This document shows positions 48,053 through 56,714 of a stretch of DNA of 64,000 nucleotides, piece by piece. Within the stretch, counting starts at the first letter, position 1; the number at the start of each line of letters is the position of its first letter. The stretch comes from Draconibacterium sediminis (GTDB taxonomy: Bacteria; Bacteroidota; Bacteroidia; Bacteroidales; Prolixibacteraceae), in the NCBI RefSeq assembly GCF_000949475.1, contig NZ_JRHC01000005.1:310001-374000 (forward strand), written 5' to 3'. The translations under genes and the position numbers were made by a program. Below the pieces are notes generated by a model that worked only from the letters and a program-made list of their open reading frames with translations, was not told the DNA's origin and did not search any database.

Positions 48053-48515
48053 GCTTGCCGCAGCCGTGCAACATACGAGCTACAATATTTATTTGCTTGC
48101 CGCAGCCGTGCAACATACGAGCTCCAATATTTATTTGCCTCCTGCAGCCGTGCTACACGCTTTCCACAACTTTTTTTCGCCTGTTGCAGCTGTGCAACAT
48201 GGTCGCCAACAAGTTTTTTTGGCTGTTGCAGCCGTGCAAGAGGCCAGCAAATAAGTTTTTTGCTTCCTGCAGCCGTGATACACGCCTTCCACAACATTTT
48301 TTCGCCTGCTGCAGCTGTGCAACATGGTCGCCAACAAATTTTTTTGGCTGTGCAGCCGTGTAGGAGGCGAGCCAACAAGTTTTTTTGCTTGCCGCAGCTG
48401 TGCAACAGGCCTGCAAATAAGTTTTTTCGCTTGCTGCAGCGCTGCAACAAGACAGCCAACAAGTTTGCTGAGCAATTACACGGCTGCAGGAAGCCTAAAA
48501 TCAGGGAGTTACAAG
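48053..48515 (-). repeat. Hairpin repeat array 2: conserved leader plus ten units, inverted relative to array 1
   Basis: On the minus strand a leader (48515-48464) about 94% identical to that of array 1 (5769-5820) is followed by ten units with loop hexamers, on the plus strand, at 48062, 48104, 48146, 48188, 48230, 48271, 48313, 48354, 48396 and 48438; spacing is 41-42 bases. Each unit is a hairpin with ACGGCT-like loop (AGCCGT or AGCTGT on the plus strand) and an A-rich linker. Units here are more alike than in array 1. A degenerate eleventh copy may end at about 48010. The array lies between the rplQ terminators and the lipoprotein gene at 48821. Confidence 0.9.
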
Positions 48516-48820
48516 GTCAGCTTAAGCAAGCTATCTGAATACCGCCTGCAGCAAGGCTTACGGACTAAAGCCCCGTTCTGCTTTCAAAGTTGGGCATTTG
48601 CCCCCCTGGTTCATGAACTCTGCAACATGAGGCTTAATAAAGCCAAAGAAGAGATAAACCACGTATGAGGACAGGCATGATAGCTGGGGATGCGGAAACG
48701 GTTCATACAGTGGTGGCTGAGGTCAGAAAAATCGAGGTGAAATTATTTTATATTCCTTTTAAGCGATTAAATTAATTCAATTAAATTTAAAGCAGCAAGA
48801 ATCAACTAATCTAATAAACC
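48516..48820. other. Intergenic region upstream of the sugar isomerase-like gene
   Basis: It holds a short GACTAAAGCCCCG fragment related to the palindrome element at 5626 (about 48562). The stretch at 48640-48745 is relatively GC-rich and resembles no known gene. No clear promoter was found for the gene at 48821. Confidence 0.4.
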
Positions 48821-49798
48821 ATGATTAAGAAAGATCAATTTTCCAGAAGAAATTTTATTCGAACAACTGCCGTTGGTGCAACTACTTTGGCGTTTGCACC
48901 GCTGTCGTTTAGTTGTGCTCCCAACGAACCGGGTTCTACCTTTGGAGGTGTTCCCATTGGCGTTATTACTTATAGCTGGCGCAGTATGCCCAACTCGGTA
49001 GAAGACATTATAGCCTATTGTAAAGCCGCCAATATCACTTCACTTGAACTCATGGGGAATACGGCAGAAGAATGGGCCGGAGTACCGGCAACACCGAGCC
49101 GGCCCGGAAACGATGCAAGTGAAGAAGAACGTAATGTGTACCGAATAGCCATAGAAGAAGCCTCACAAAAACAAAAAGAGTGGAGAACCACCCTTGATAT
49201 TAAAAAATACGAAGAGCTGAAGAAGTTATTCGATGACGCGGGCATACATGTTCATACGGTAAAGTTTGCACCTGCCAACTGGAGCGATGATGAAATTGAT
49301 TATGCATTTAAAGCCGCTAAAATATTGGGTGCCGGAGCGGTTACCAACGAAATTGGTGATGAAGCGTGCCGTAAACTCGGAAAATTTGCCGAAAAACATG
49401 GAATGATTGCGGCCTATCATAACCATTCGCAACCCGGGCAGCCCGGTTTTGACTTTGAAACCTTTTTGGCACATTCTCCGGCCAATAAACTGAATTTTGA
49501 TGTGGGCCACTATTTTGGCGCTACAGGTAAGCACCCCAACGATATAATTGAAAAGTTACACGACAGAATTTACAGTATACACCTTAAAGATAAAACCGGT
49601 AAAGAAGCCGAGCCTGCCAATACTAACAAAGTTTGGGGCGAAGGAGAAACGCCGCTGGCCGATATTCTTGGATTGATAAAAGAAAAGAACTGGAATATAT
49701 ATGCCGATATTGAATTGGAATATCCTATTCCGGAAGGATCAGATGCACAGCAAGAGATTGTTAAGTGTGTGGAATATTGTAAGGCTATTTTAGTTTAG
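48821..49798 (+). CDS. Sugar phosphate isomerase/epimerase-like (AP-endonuclease family 2) protein, Tat lipoprotein
   Basis: A 325-residue TIM-barrel protein of the xylose isomerase-like family. The N-terminus has a twin-arginine signal (SRRNFIRTTAVGATTLAFAPLSF) followed by a Cys in SFSCAP that could be a lipobox, so it is probably exported folded and anchored to the membrane. Barrel features include ITSLELMG, HTVKFAP, AYHNHSQPG, LNFDVGHYF, IHLKDK and YADIELEYP, the metal-binding residues (Glu, Asp, His, Glu) of the fold. In Bacteroides, homologues act on 3-keto-sugars together with DUF1080 proteins; one lies at 61393. The exact substrate is unknown. Confidence 0.87.
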   Translation: MIKKDQFSRRNFIRTTAVGATTLAFAPLSFSCAPNEPGSTFGGVPIGVITYSWRSMPNSVEDIIAYCKAANITSLELMGNTAEEWAGVPATPSRPGNDASEEERNVYRIAIEEASQKQKEWRTTLDIKKYEELKKLFDDAGIHVHTVKFAPANWSDDEIDYAFKAAKILGAGAVTNEIGDEACRKLGKFAEKHGMIAAYHNHSQPGQPGFDFETFLAHSPANKLNFDVGHYFGATGKHPNDIIEKLHDRIYSIHLKDKTGKEAEPANTNKVWGEGETPLADILGLIKEKNWNIYADIELEYPIPEGSDAQQEIVKCVEYCKAILV

Positions 49799-49826
49799 CT
49801 ATAAGTTTCGAACGACTAGCCAATAC

Positions 49827-49866
49827 AAAAATCAGGGATGAACAACCGTTCATCCCTGATTTTTTA
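49827..49866 (+). terminator. Terminator of the sugar isomerase-like gene
   Basis: AAAATCAGGGATGAAC and GTTCATCCCTGATTTT pair around AACC and are followed by TT; it begins 29 bases after the stop codon. Confidence 0.88.
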
Positions 49867-50203
49867 TTATGCCAAATGATCTGTCATCCCGGCGGTTGTC
49901 GGGGCAAGTTCCGTCAACTCCTTACAGTTCCATTGCAGATGCAGGTTTATAATCTTTAACTTTTTGAATATTGAGCAAGAGACAGATTCCACTCTCGTTT
50001 CTTGTTCGAAATGACAGCCATTTCAAACGATCAGCGACCAGTACCTCCGCTGCCGAACGATTGTATCGTGTGGCTTAGCACAGGCTGAAGAAGAAATATT
50101 GCTTGAATATAGGAACGTGCAGTGGCAGAGAAGCAAAGTTATCATAATGGCACAGTAATTGCAAAACATAAAAATAATTTCAAAAAATTAAAACCCAATT
50201 AGC
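49867..50203. other. Non-coding region, possible dispersed repeat remnant
   Basis: This 337-base gap has a CTGTCATCCCGGCGG / GAAATGACAG inverted arrangement (49880-50013), typical of dispersed intergenic repeats of this phylum. GTACCTCC at 50041 also occurs near 61055 and at the right edge of the window. No gene is supported. Confidence 0.4.
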
Positions 50204-50776
50204 ATGAAAAACTCAAAAAGACACAAGTTTTTAATCGCAGGTTTCATTTTTATCTTATTCACATCAGTAAATACACTAAACGCCCAAAACAAAACCTATT
50301 TGGGAATTGATTTTGTGAATGAAGTTGCCGACAAAGAGCATATACTTCCTGGTGTTGGACTAAATATCGCCAGAACTGTTGGCAAACATAGTGGAATAGA
50401 AGCCGGAGTTTATTATCGTACTTACTTACAACCAATATCGTTTAGCTTGGAAAGGTATTATTTCGATACCGATATTCGCGAAAGCCATTTGTCGATCCCC
50501 ATTCTTTACAAGTTTTCCTCACGAATTGTAAATTTCTCTGCCGGCCCAAGCTTTGAGGTTTTTCTTGGTTGGAAGCAGACGTCGGAGACCGGAGAGGTAG
50601 AAGTTGAATCGTATGAGATTGATCCCAAATACAATTTAGGGGTTATGGCAAAGCTCGGAAAAGACATTAAATTATCGGAGAAATTAGTGTTTGAACCGGA
50701 GCTTCGCTTTAATCCGATTTTCAATCTTGAGCGCGTTTATGTGGGCTTAGGTTTAAGGTTAAAACTTGATATATAA
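50204..50776 (+). CDS. Outer-membrane beta-barrel protein, PorT-like
   Basis: A 190-residue protein with signal peptide (about residues 1-27, ending NTLNAQ). The mature part has alternating hydrophobic strands (GIEAGVYYRTYL, HLSIPILYKFSSRIVNFSAGPSFEVFLGW, KLVFEPELRFNPIF, YVGLGLRLKLDI) that end in an aromatic/hydrophobic residue pattern typical of small outer-membrane barrels. Function unknown. It lies upstream of another barrel gene with a hairpin between. Confidence 0.75.
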   Translation: MKNSKRHKFLIAGFIFILFTSVNTLNAQNKTYLGIDFVNEVADKEHILPGVGLNIARTVGKHSGIEAGVYYRTYLQPISFSLERYYFDTDIRESHLSIPILYKFSSRIVNFSAGPSFEVFLGWKQTSETGEVEVESYEIDPKYNLGVMAKLGKDIKLSEKLVFEPELRFNPIFNLERVYVGLGLRLKLDI

Positions 50777-50860
50777 TATTTGAGTAAGCCGGGAACTTTC
50801 TAAAGACACTACATTGGAAGATAATTAGCAACAAATAACTGAATTTGTATCGTGGAATTT

Positions 50861-50895
50861 AAAAGCTGTTTCTTAATTTAGGAACAGCTTTTAAT
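50861..50895 (+). terminator. Hairpin between two barrel genes (terminator or attenuator)
   Basis: AAAAGCTGTTTC and GGAACAGCTTTT pair over 12 positions with an 8-base loop and are followed by AATATAAT, a weak tail. It ends only 11 bases before the next start codon. Confidence 0.6.
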
Positions 50896-50906
50896 ATAAT
50901 ACGCTG

Positions 50907-51515
50907 ATGAAAAGAAGCCTGGTAATCCTATTCCTGTTGATTGTTGGTTTTAATGCAGCTAATGCTCAGTTTGCTCAAAATAATGCTATTTATTATTCCG
51001 ACGGTTTGAATTTTGGTAACTACTATGGCGTGGATGTCAATTTGAACTATGTATATAAAGAAAAGTATTCAGTAAAGGTTGGATACATTTATAACCGACG
51101 TAAACCGAAGTCTCAACCCGATGACTATTCAACAGGTTTGGCCAATGCTCTACTTTTTGGAGCAACCAGTCCGCACGACCGAATGGAAAATTACCAACTG
51201 GCTATTGGGAAAATATACCGTATTAACGAAAATAGATCGATAAGGCTCAATTTGTCATTCGGATTGGCTTACACCGTAATCAGGGAACCTGAAAATTGGC
51301 AAAAAACAACGTCGGGATTCTTAGCTGAAAATTATAGCTGGAATTACGAAAAACAAAATACGGTTAGTTTGGTAATAAATCCACGAATTGAATTTCCATT
51401 TACAAGAGTTTACGGATTTTCCGTATCTCCAATGGTTCAGATAAATAAAGACAGAACCTGTTTTGGTATTGGCGTAGGGCAAATGATTGGCTTATTAAGA
51501 AGCAGAGACTACTAA
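50907..51515 (+). CDS. Probable outer-membrane beta-barrel protein
   Basis: A 202-residue protein with signal peptide (residues 1-20, ending NAANAQ). The rest alternates short strands with Tyr/Asn-rich turns (YYGVDVNLNYVYKEKYSVKVGYIYNRRK, SIRLNLSFGLAYTVI, TVSLVINPRIEFPF, FSVSPMVQINKD, FGIGVGQMIGLL) as in outer-membrane barrels. No conserved family named. The hairpin just upstream may reduce its expression relative to the gene before it. Confidence 0.7.
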   Translation: MKRSLVILFLLIVGFNAANAQFAQNNAIYYSDGLNFGNYYGVDVNLNYVYKEKYSVKVGYIYNRRKPKSQPDDYSTGLANALLFGATSPHDRMENYQLAIGKIYRINENRSIRLNLSFGLAYTVIREPENWQKTTSGFLAENYSWNYEKQNTVSLVINPRIEFPFTRVYGFSVSPMVQINKDRTCFGIGVGQMIGLLRSRDY

Positions 51516-51566
51516 ACACAACCACAATATTGTGCGAACTGAGCTGGTGAAGAACAATTACCAGTT

Positions 51567-54125
51567 TTATAAATTATTGTTCGAATTCAAATGTTTGTTA
51601 ATAACCGCAAGCAACTGTTCGCGGGTAAGTGGTTTACCCACAAAATCGTCGCAGCCGGCTTCAAATGCTTTCACTTTATCATCGTCGGAAACATAGGCCG
51701 TTTGTGCAATGATCTTAATTCCGGGAGCCACCGTTTTTATTCTTCGTGTAGCCTCGTAGCCACTTATGTCGGGTAGCCCAATATCCATCAGCACCAGAGC
51801 GGGCAATGTCGCACAGGCTACATCAACAGCTTCTTCTCCGTATTCGGTGCACTGTAGATTGAGACCGGTATCGGAAAGTATTTTTTCAATCAGGCGTGTG
51901 TTGGCAAGGTTATCTTCCACCAGTAAAATGGTTTCATTATTAAAACGGTATTCTTTCCCGTTAACGGTGGTATTTTGTTTTACCGCTTTTGCTTCGGCTT
52001 TCTGGTAAGGAATGCTAAAATAAAAGGTGGTTTCTCCGCTTTGCCCACTTGTCTGGTTTTCCTGTACCGACTCGAGCGTGATTGTTCCTCCCAGCAGATC
52101 CAGCAAACCTTTTACAATCGACAATCCCAATCCGGTGCCGCCGTATTGTTTCTTTTTATCGGTATGCAATTGGGTAAACCGTTCGAAAATGGCTTGCTGT
52201 TTTTCTGCCGGAATACCAATTCCTGTATCGCGCACATAAAACTGTATGGTGTTGTTATCAGCAACGGAGCACCCTCCTTCAATTCTTCCTTCGTTGGTAA
52301 ATTTAAAGGCATTACTGATCAGATTAATCAGTATTTGGCGCAGTTTGCCTTTGTCAGTAATAATGGAATCGTGCAGATTCGTGCAGGTTTTTAAATCAAA
52401 CTGCACGTGCGATTTGTTAATCTGGCGTTGGTATTCCTGAAAGAAGGTTTTGAGTTCGGTAAACAGCTCGTTTAAACAAAACGATTCTTTAAATAGCGGC
52501 AGTTGCCCCGATTCTATTTTGGCAATTTCAAGAATATCGTCGATAATACCCAGCAGGTTGTTCGAGCTTTGATTAATAATATCGGAGTATTGTATCAGCT
52601 GTTCCTTGTTGTTGTACGAATACGGCAGCAACGACGAAAATCCGATAATAGCATTCATGGGGGTGCGAATCTCGTGGCTCATATTCTGTAAAAAGGCGGT
52701 TTTCAGACGGTTGTTTTCTTCGGCCTGTTCTTTTGCAACAATTAATGCCCGGGCCGCTTTTTTTCGTTGGGTAATATCGTGTATAACCGAGTGGAAAACG
52801 ATCTTGTTATCAATTTCAACCCGGCTGCTGAAAACTTCAACATCGCGTATTTCGTTGTTTTTTAAACGGTGCCTGAACTCAAAACGGATACTTCCTTTTT
52901 CTTTCAGATTTGTAAATTCTTTTTTGATATTTTCTTCCGATAGTGTATTGATTTCATTAATGGTCATATTCTGAAGTTCCTCTCTGCTCCAGCCATAAAA
53001 GCGGGTTGCCGATTTGTTGGCATCAACGATTCGCGATGTTTCGGGGTCGATCAATAATTTTATTGCCGAATGATCTTCAAATAACTTCCTGAATTTTTCT
53101 TCGCTTCTTTGTAATGTTTTTTCTGCCTCACGCCGCTTAGTTTCTTGTTTTAAAACATTTCTCACTTTAGCCAGCGAATAAAAGTAGAATGCCAGGGCAA
53201 GCAGTAACAGGAAAAAGGCAATAAAAGAATGATTTCGGAAACGGGTAAGGGCATTAAAAATATCCGCTTCGCGCGATGATATGAGTATGGTCCAGTAGGT
53301 ATTTCCCAGTGATGTGCGATAAAAGGTAACATATTGTTCTTCAACAACAGCCTCTCCGTAACTGGTATCAACACTATGATAACTTTTAATAATTCCGCTG
53401 CTGTCGCGGGTAATATCTGACATTAGTTGCCCGGCAATTCCGTGGTGCTCTGTGTTATCAATATATGTTCGCCCGGTGTGTTCTTCATTCGAGCAGTAAA
53501 TTTCAGTTCCATTTTCGCTAAGCAGCCAGGTTTGGCCGGTGCCGCGGGTTTTAATATTGCCCAGGTATAATTCTCCTAATTTATGCATTGGTATAAGGAT
53601 GGCAAGACTACCTTCAAAATCAGATTCGTTAAACACCGGGTAATGATACGCAATGCATAAATAGCCCTGAACCGACATAAATACATCGCTGATAACGGGT
53701 TGGTGCGTTTTCATAACCTGTTTTACATGCTCCTGGTACGAGATATCGTTGCCAATTACATCCGGGTTTTCGGGGTAGGTAGACAGAATGACACCCGAAG
53801 AGTCGATGCGGGTGATGGCTGCCAAAACAGAGCCGTGTGCATTGTAGTAGCTTTGTAATATTTTTTTGCTGTCGTTTGTTCCGCTAATAACATCTTCGAG
53901 GTTTGAGAGGAATTTTAAATCGGCTTCCGAGTCGCTAAAAAAAGAGCTGATTCCCATCGAGGCTGTCCGGGCCAGAATCAATTGCTCGTTATTGAATTCG
54001 TTAATTGTGGTGAGTTTAATATTGCGGTATACTAAAAAGAAAACAATGGAGAATAACGTTAGCAGAATTGGAATAAACAGGTAACGGTGAAACGATTTTA
54101 TTTTTGTGATTAACGAGTAATTCAT
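51567..54125 (-). CDS. Hybrid sensor histidine kinase with PAS and receiver domains
   Basis: An 852-residue membrane sensor. Transmembrane helix 1 at about residues 15-34, a large extracytoplasmic region of the Cache type to about 290, and helix 2 at about 295-315. A PAS domain follows (EEKFRKLFEDHSAIKLLIDPETSRIVDANKSATRFYGW), then HisKA with phosphoacceptor histidine in NMSHEIRTPMNAIIGFS, an ATPase domain (NLISNAFKFTNEGRI, DTGIGIPAEKQQAIFERF, GGTGLGLSIVKGL) and a C-terminal receiver with the phosphoacceptor aspartate in LVLMDIGLPDISGYE. The receiver may pass phosphate on to an unlinked partner. No regulator gene adjoins it. The ligand is unknown. Confidence 0.93.
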   Translation of the reverse strand: MNYSLITKIKSFHRYLFIPILLTLFSIVFFLVYRNIKLTTINEFNNEQLILARTASMGISSFFSDSEADLKFLSNLEDVISGTNDSKKILQSYYNAHGSVLAAITRIDSSGVILSTYPENPDVIGNDISYQEHVKQVMKTHQPVISDVFMSVQGYLCIAYHYPVFNESDFEGSLAILIPMHKLGELYLGNIKTRGTGQTWLLSENGTEIYCSNEEHTGRTYIDNTEHHGIAGQLMSDITRDSSGIIKSYHSVDTSYGEAVVEEQYVTFYRTSLGNTYWTILISSREADIFNALTRFRNHSFIAFFLLLLALAFYFYSLAKVRNVLKQETKRREAEKTLQRSEEKFRKLFEDHSAIKLLIDPETSRIVDANKSATRFYGWSREELQNMTINEINTLSEENIKKEFTNLKEKGSIRFEFRHRLKNNEIRDVEVFSSRVEIDNKIVFHSVIHDITQRKKAARALIVAKEQAEENNRLKTAFLQNMSHEIRTPMNAIIGFSSLLPYSYNNKEQLIQYSDIINQSSNNLLGIIDDILEIAKIESGQLPLFKESFCLNELFTELKTFFQEYQRQINKSHVQFDLKTCTNLHDSIITDKGKLRQILINLISNAFKFTNEGRIEGGCSVADNNTIQFYVRDTGIGIPAEKQQAIFERFTQLHTDKKKQYGGTGLGLSIVKGLLDLLGGTITLESVQENQTSGQSGETTFYFSIPYQKAEAKAVKQNTTVNGKEYRFNNETILLVEDNLANTRLIEKILSDTGLNLQCTEYGEEAVDVACATLPALVLMDIGLPDISGYEATRRIKTVAPGIKIIAQTAYVSDDDKVKAFEAGCDDFVGKPLTREQLLAVINKHLNSNNNL

Positions 54126-54394
54126 GAGCTATGGTTATTTACCCACTTCCATTCTGCTATTTGGGTAAAGGGTTGTTTTATAAACGATAAAGCTATATAG
54201 AATTATTGTTGTACACAATACCGGGCAAATAAAATTGTATTCGTTGCTATACTTCTTCCAAATACACAAAAGCCATTCATCGAAACAGGTTCGCTACTTG
54301 TTTCATTTTATAAATCAAGTTGCGAGTTACGAGTATTGAGCAAAAAGTGTTTTCATCAATCTCCTCAATCTTATTCAATCTCTATCAATCTTTT
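54126..54394. other. Gap with CAATCT-rich stretch
   Basis: The part near 54355-54395 is rich in CAATCT-like units (five within ~40 bases). Similar stretches occur at 17425-17500 and 30305-30340. No gene or hairpin seen. Confidence 0.35.
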
Positions 54395-56632
54395 TTAAAA
54401 GTTAATCTCCAAAACTCCGCCTTGTACCAATTCAGTGTGGTTAACGAAGAACGACTTTTGCTTTTTACCGTTTAGCGAAATGCTTTTTATTTTATCGCCC
54501 GAGCCCGATTTTTTGATGATAAGTTCCGATCCGGGGTAGAAGTTCTGATCCAGCTGAATCTTCACTTCATCAAAAACAGGTAAGGCAATGGCATAATTCA
54601 TATCACCCGGCAAAACGGGGTAAATACCCATCATCGAATACACGATCCAGGTCGACATGGTACCGGTATCGTCGTTACCCGGCAGCCCGTCAGGTGCATT
54701 TTTAAAGTAGGTGGCCATTAATCGGTTCAATTCTTTTTGGGCGCGCCACTCTTCACCTTTTATGTAGTTAAAAAGCCAGGGGTAATGAATATCGGGTTCG
54801 TTGGCCATATCAAAATGACCGTCATCAAAAATAGCCTGCAGTTTTTTTACAAATTCCTTTTTGCCGCCGTTTAAGGCGATCATTCCATCCATGTCGTGGT
54901 GTGCACAAAAGGTATACTGGTAGGCATTTCCTTCGTGGAATCCCGGACTTGGCTCAAAATTCTCTCCCTGACGCGGGTTAAAATCAGGCATAAACTCACC
55001 GTTCTCCAGTTTCGGACGGATAATTCCAAACTCCTTATCGTAATAGTTTTTGTAGCCTCTCGATTGTTGCAGAAAACGTTCGTAATCGTCATCTTTACCC
55101 AGTTCTTTTGCGAGTTGTGCCAGGTTCCAGTCGGCAATGTAATACTCCAGTGCATGCGACACCGAATTATCGTACTGCGACATTAGCGGCACATAACCAT
55201 GCGAAATATAATGGTCGATATCCGGGCGGATTTTGTTTTCAGCACCGGGAGTGGTTGCCGATTTGTACATGGCTTCATAAGCCTTTTCAATGTCAAAATC
55301 GCGGATGCCACGAAACCAGGTGTCGACAATTACCGGTAGGGCAGGGTCGCCTTCCATAACGTGTGTTTCGGTGCTGTTTAGCTCCCAGCGCGGCAGCCAG
55401 CCACTTTCGTCGTACATTTCTATCATCGATTGAACCGCATTCAGTTGCTGCTGGGGAAATGCAAGGCTCATAAAAGGATGCAAATTCCGGTAAGTATCCC
55501 ACAGTGAAAATACGGTGTAGCGTTCGCCGTTTGGGTGGGTTTTTATCTCAAACGACTCCATAGCCGGATACTGTCCGTTCACATCGCTTAAAATATTTGG
55601 ATGAATCTGAATGTGGTACAAACCGGTGTAGAAAACTGTTTTCTGATCATTGGTTCCGCCTTTTACGGTAATCGTCGACAATGCTTCGTTCCACTTTTTT
55701 TCCGCTTGTTTGCGGGTAGCTTCAAAATCAAAATCTTTCGATTCGTAGTTCAAATTCAATCGGGCGTTTTCGATACTTACGTACGAAATACCCACTTCAA
55801 CCAGAATTTCTTCATTGGCTTTGGTGTTAAAAGTAAACCAGCTTCCAATGCTGTCGCCCGCCATTTCGGCCTTGAAATTTTTATAGTATTTTATTTTATC
55901 ACTTGTTGCCGACCAGGCTGCTTCGGGCCCCATTTTTGGCATTTTCTTCCACACACCAAATTCTTCGGCCGGTTTGCTAAAACGGGCCACAAAATAAACC
56001 GGGCGTTCGGTGCCGTCGTTGTAACAAAAAGTACCGGTCATTCGCCAGCCTTCAATTTCACGATTGTTTACAATTTTAATTGATGCGCCGCTTTCGTTGG
56101 TTAAGCCGTTGCCAAGGTCAATCAGAATATTCGATTGCCCGGCCGGAAAGGTAAAACGGCTGATTCCTGTTCGTTCCGTTGCCGAAACTTCAGTATTGAT
56201 AGCGTATTTATTCAGGTAAGTAGAATAATATCCCGGGTGGGCTACCTGCTTGCTCATTTCCGATCCGTATTCGCGGTGATCACCGTTAACATCGCCCGTT
56301 GTTGGCATCAAAAGAATTACGCCCAACTCGGGGCAGCCAACACCACTTAGGTTTACGTGCGAGTAGCCTGTAAAATATTTATTGTCCCACGAATAGGGTG
56401 TTGACCACCAGCCATTGTCCTTGTCGTGTTTGTTTAAGGGCGAATTGCCGCTCACATTAAAAGGCACCACCGATACAATTCCGCGCGGAACTACAGCCCC
56501 GGGATTGGTTGTTCCGTAGTTGGTTGTTCCGATAAAAGGATTCACCCAATCAGCCGGAGTTTGTGCCAAAATAGTTTGTGCGCAAAACAAAAGGGCGAAT
56601 AACTGGAGGGCTATCTTTTTTAGATTATTCAT
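54395..56632 (-). CDS. GH92 family alpha-mannosidase
   Basis: A 745-residue glycoside hydrolase of family 92, calcium-dependent exo-alpha-mannosidases. Signal peptide MNNLKKIALQLFALLFCAQTILAQ. The N-terminal region has WVNPFIGT and NPGAVVPRG, then YSHVNLSGVGCPELG. The (alpha/alpha)6 domain has FSLWDTYRNLHPFMSL, GNAYQYTFCAHHDMDGMI, and GLPGNDDTGTMSTWIVYSMMGIYPVLPGD, the family's catalytic region. The start at 56632 was chosen over 56680 because it begins the signal peptide. Likely periplasmic. It is divergent from a GH18 gene. Linkage specificity cannot be told. Confidence 0.93.
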   Translation of the reverse strand: MNNLKKIALQLFALLFCAQTILAQTPADWVNPFIGTTNYGTTNPGAVVPRGIVSVVPFNVSGNSPLNKHDKDNGWWSTPYSWDNKYFTGYSHVNLSGVGCPELGVILLMPTTGDVNGDHREYGSEMSKQVAHPGYYSTYLNKYAINTEVSATERTGISRFTFPAGQSNILIDLGNGLTNESGASIKIVNNREIEGWRMTGTFCYNDGTERPVYFVARFSKPAEEFGVWKKMPKMGPEAAWSATSDKIKYYKNFKAEMAGDSIGSWFTFNTKANEEILVEVGISYVSIENARLNLNYESKDFDFEATRKQAEKKWNEALSTITVKGGTNDQKTVFYTGLYHIQIHPNILSDVNGQYPAMESFEIKTHPNGERYTVFSLWDTYRNLHPFMSLAFPQQQLNAVQSMIEMYDESGWLPRWELNSTETHVMEGDPALPVIVDTWFRGIRDFDIEKAYEAMYKSATTPGAENKIRPDIDHYISHGYVPLMSQYDNSVSHALEYYIADWNLAQLAKELGKDDDYERFLQQSRGYKNYYDKEFGIIRPKLENGEFMPDFNPRQGENFEPSPGFHEGNAYQYTFCAHHDMDGMIALNGGKKEFVKKLQAIFDDGHFDMANEPDIHYPWLFNYIKGEEWRAQKELNRLMATYFKNAPDGLPGNDDTGTMSTWIVYSMMGIYPVLPGDMNYAIALPVFDEVKIQLDQNFYPGSELIIKKSGSGDKIKSISLNGKKQKSFFVNHTELVQGGVLEINF

Positions 56633-56714
56633 TTTGGTATTGTAGTTTTTAAATATTTTACAAAGTGCAAATATAAACATATCTTTAGCCTATAATAACG
56701 AAAGTGCAGTTATC

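Noticed and set aside
47998-48462. A 154-codon open frame, and several others in different frames, over hairpin array 2; similar frames over array 1 (5812-6210).
   Set aside because: The period near 42 bases equals 14 codons, so several frames stay open on both strands at once. The translation is a low-complexity repeat, and hairpin conservation explains the sequence better.
49827-49866. Possible riboswitch or regulatory RNA.
   Set aside because: It is a simple hairpin with a T-run after a stop codon, so a terminator is enough.
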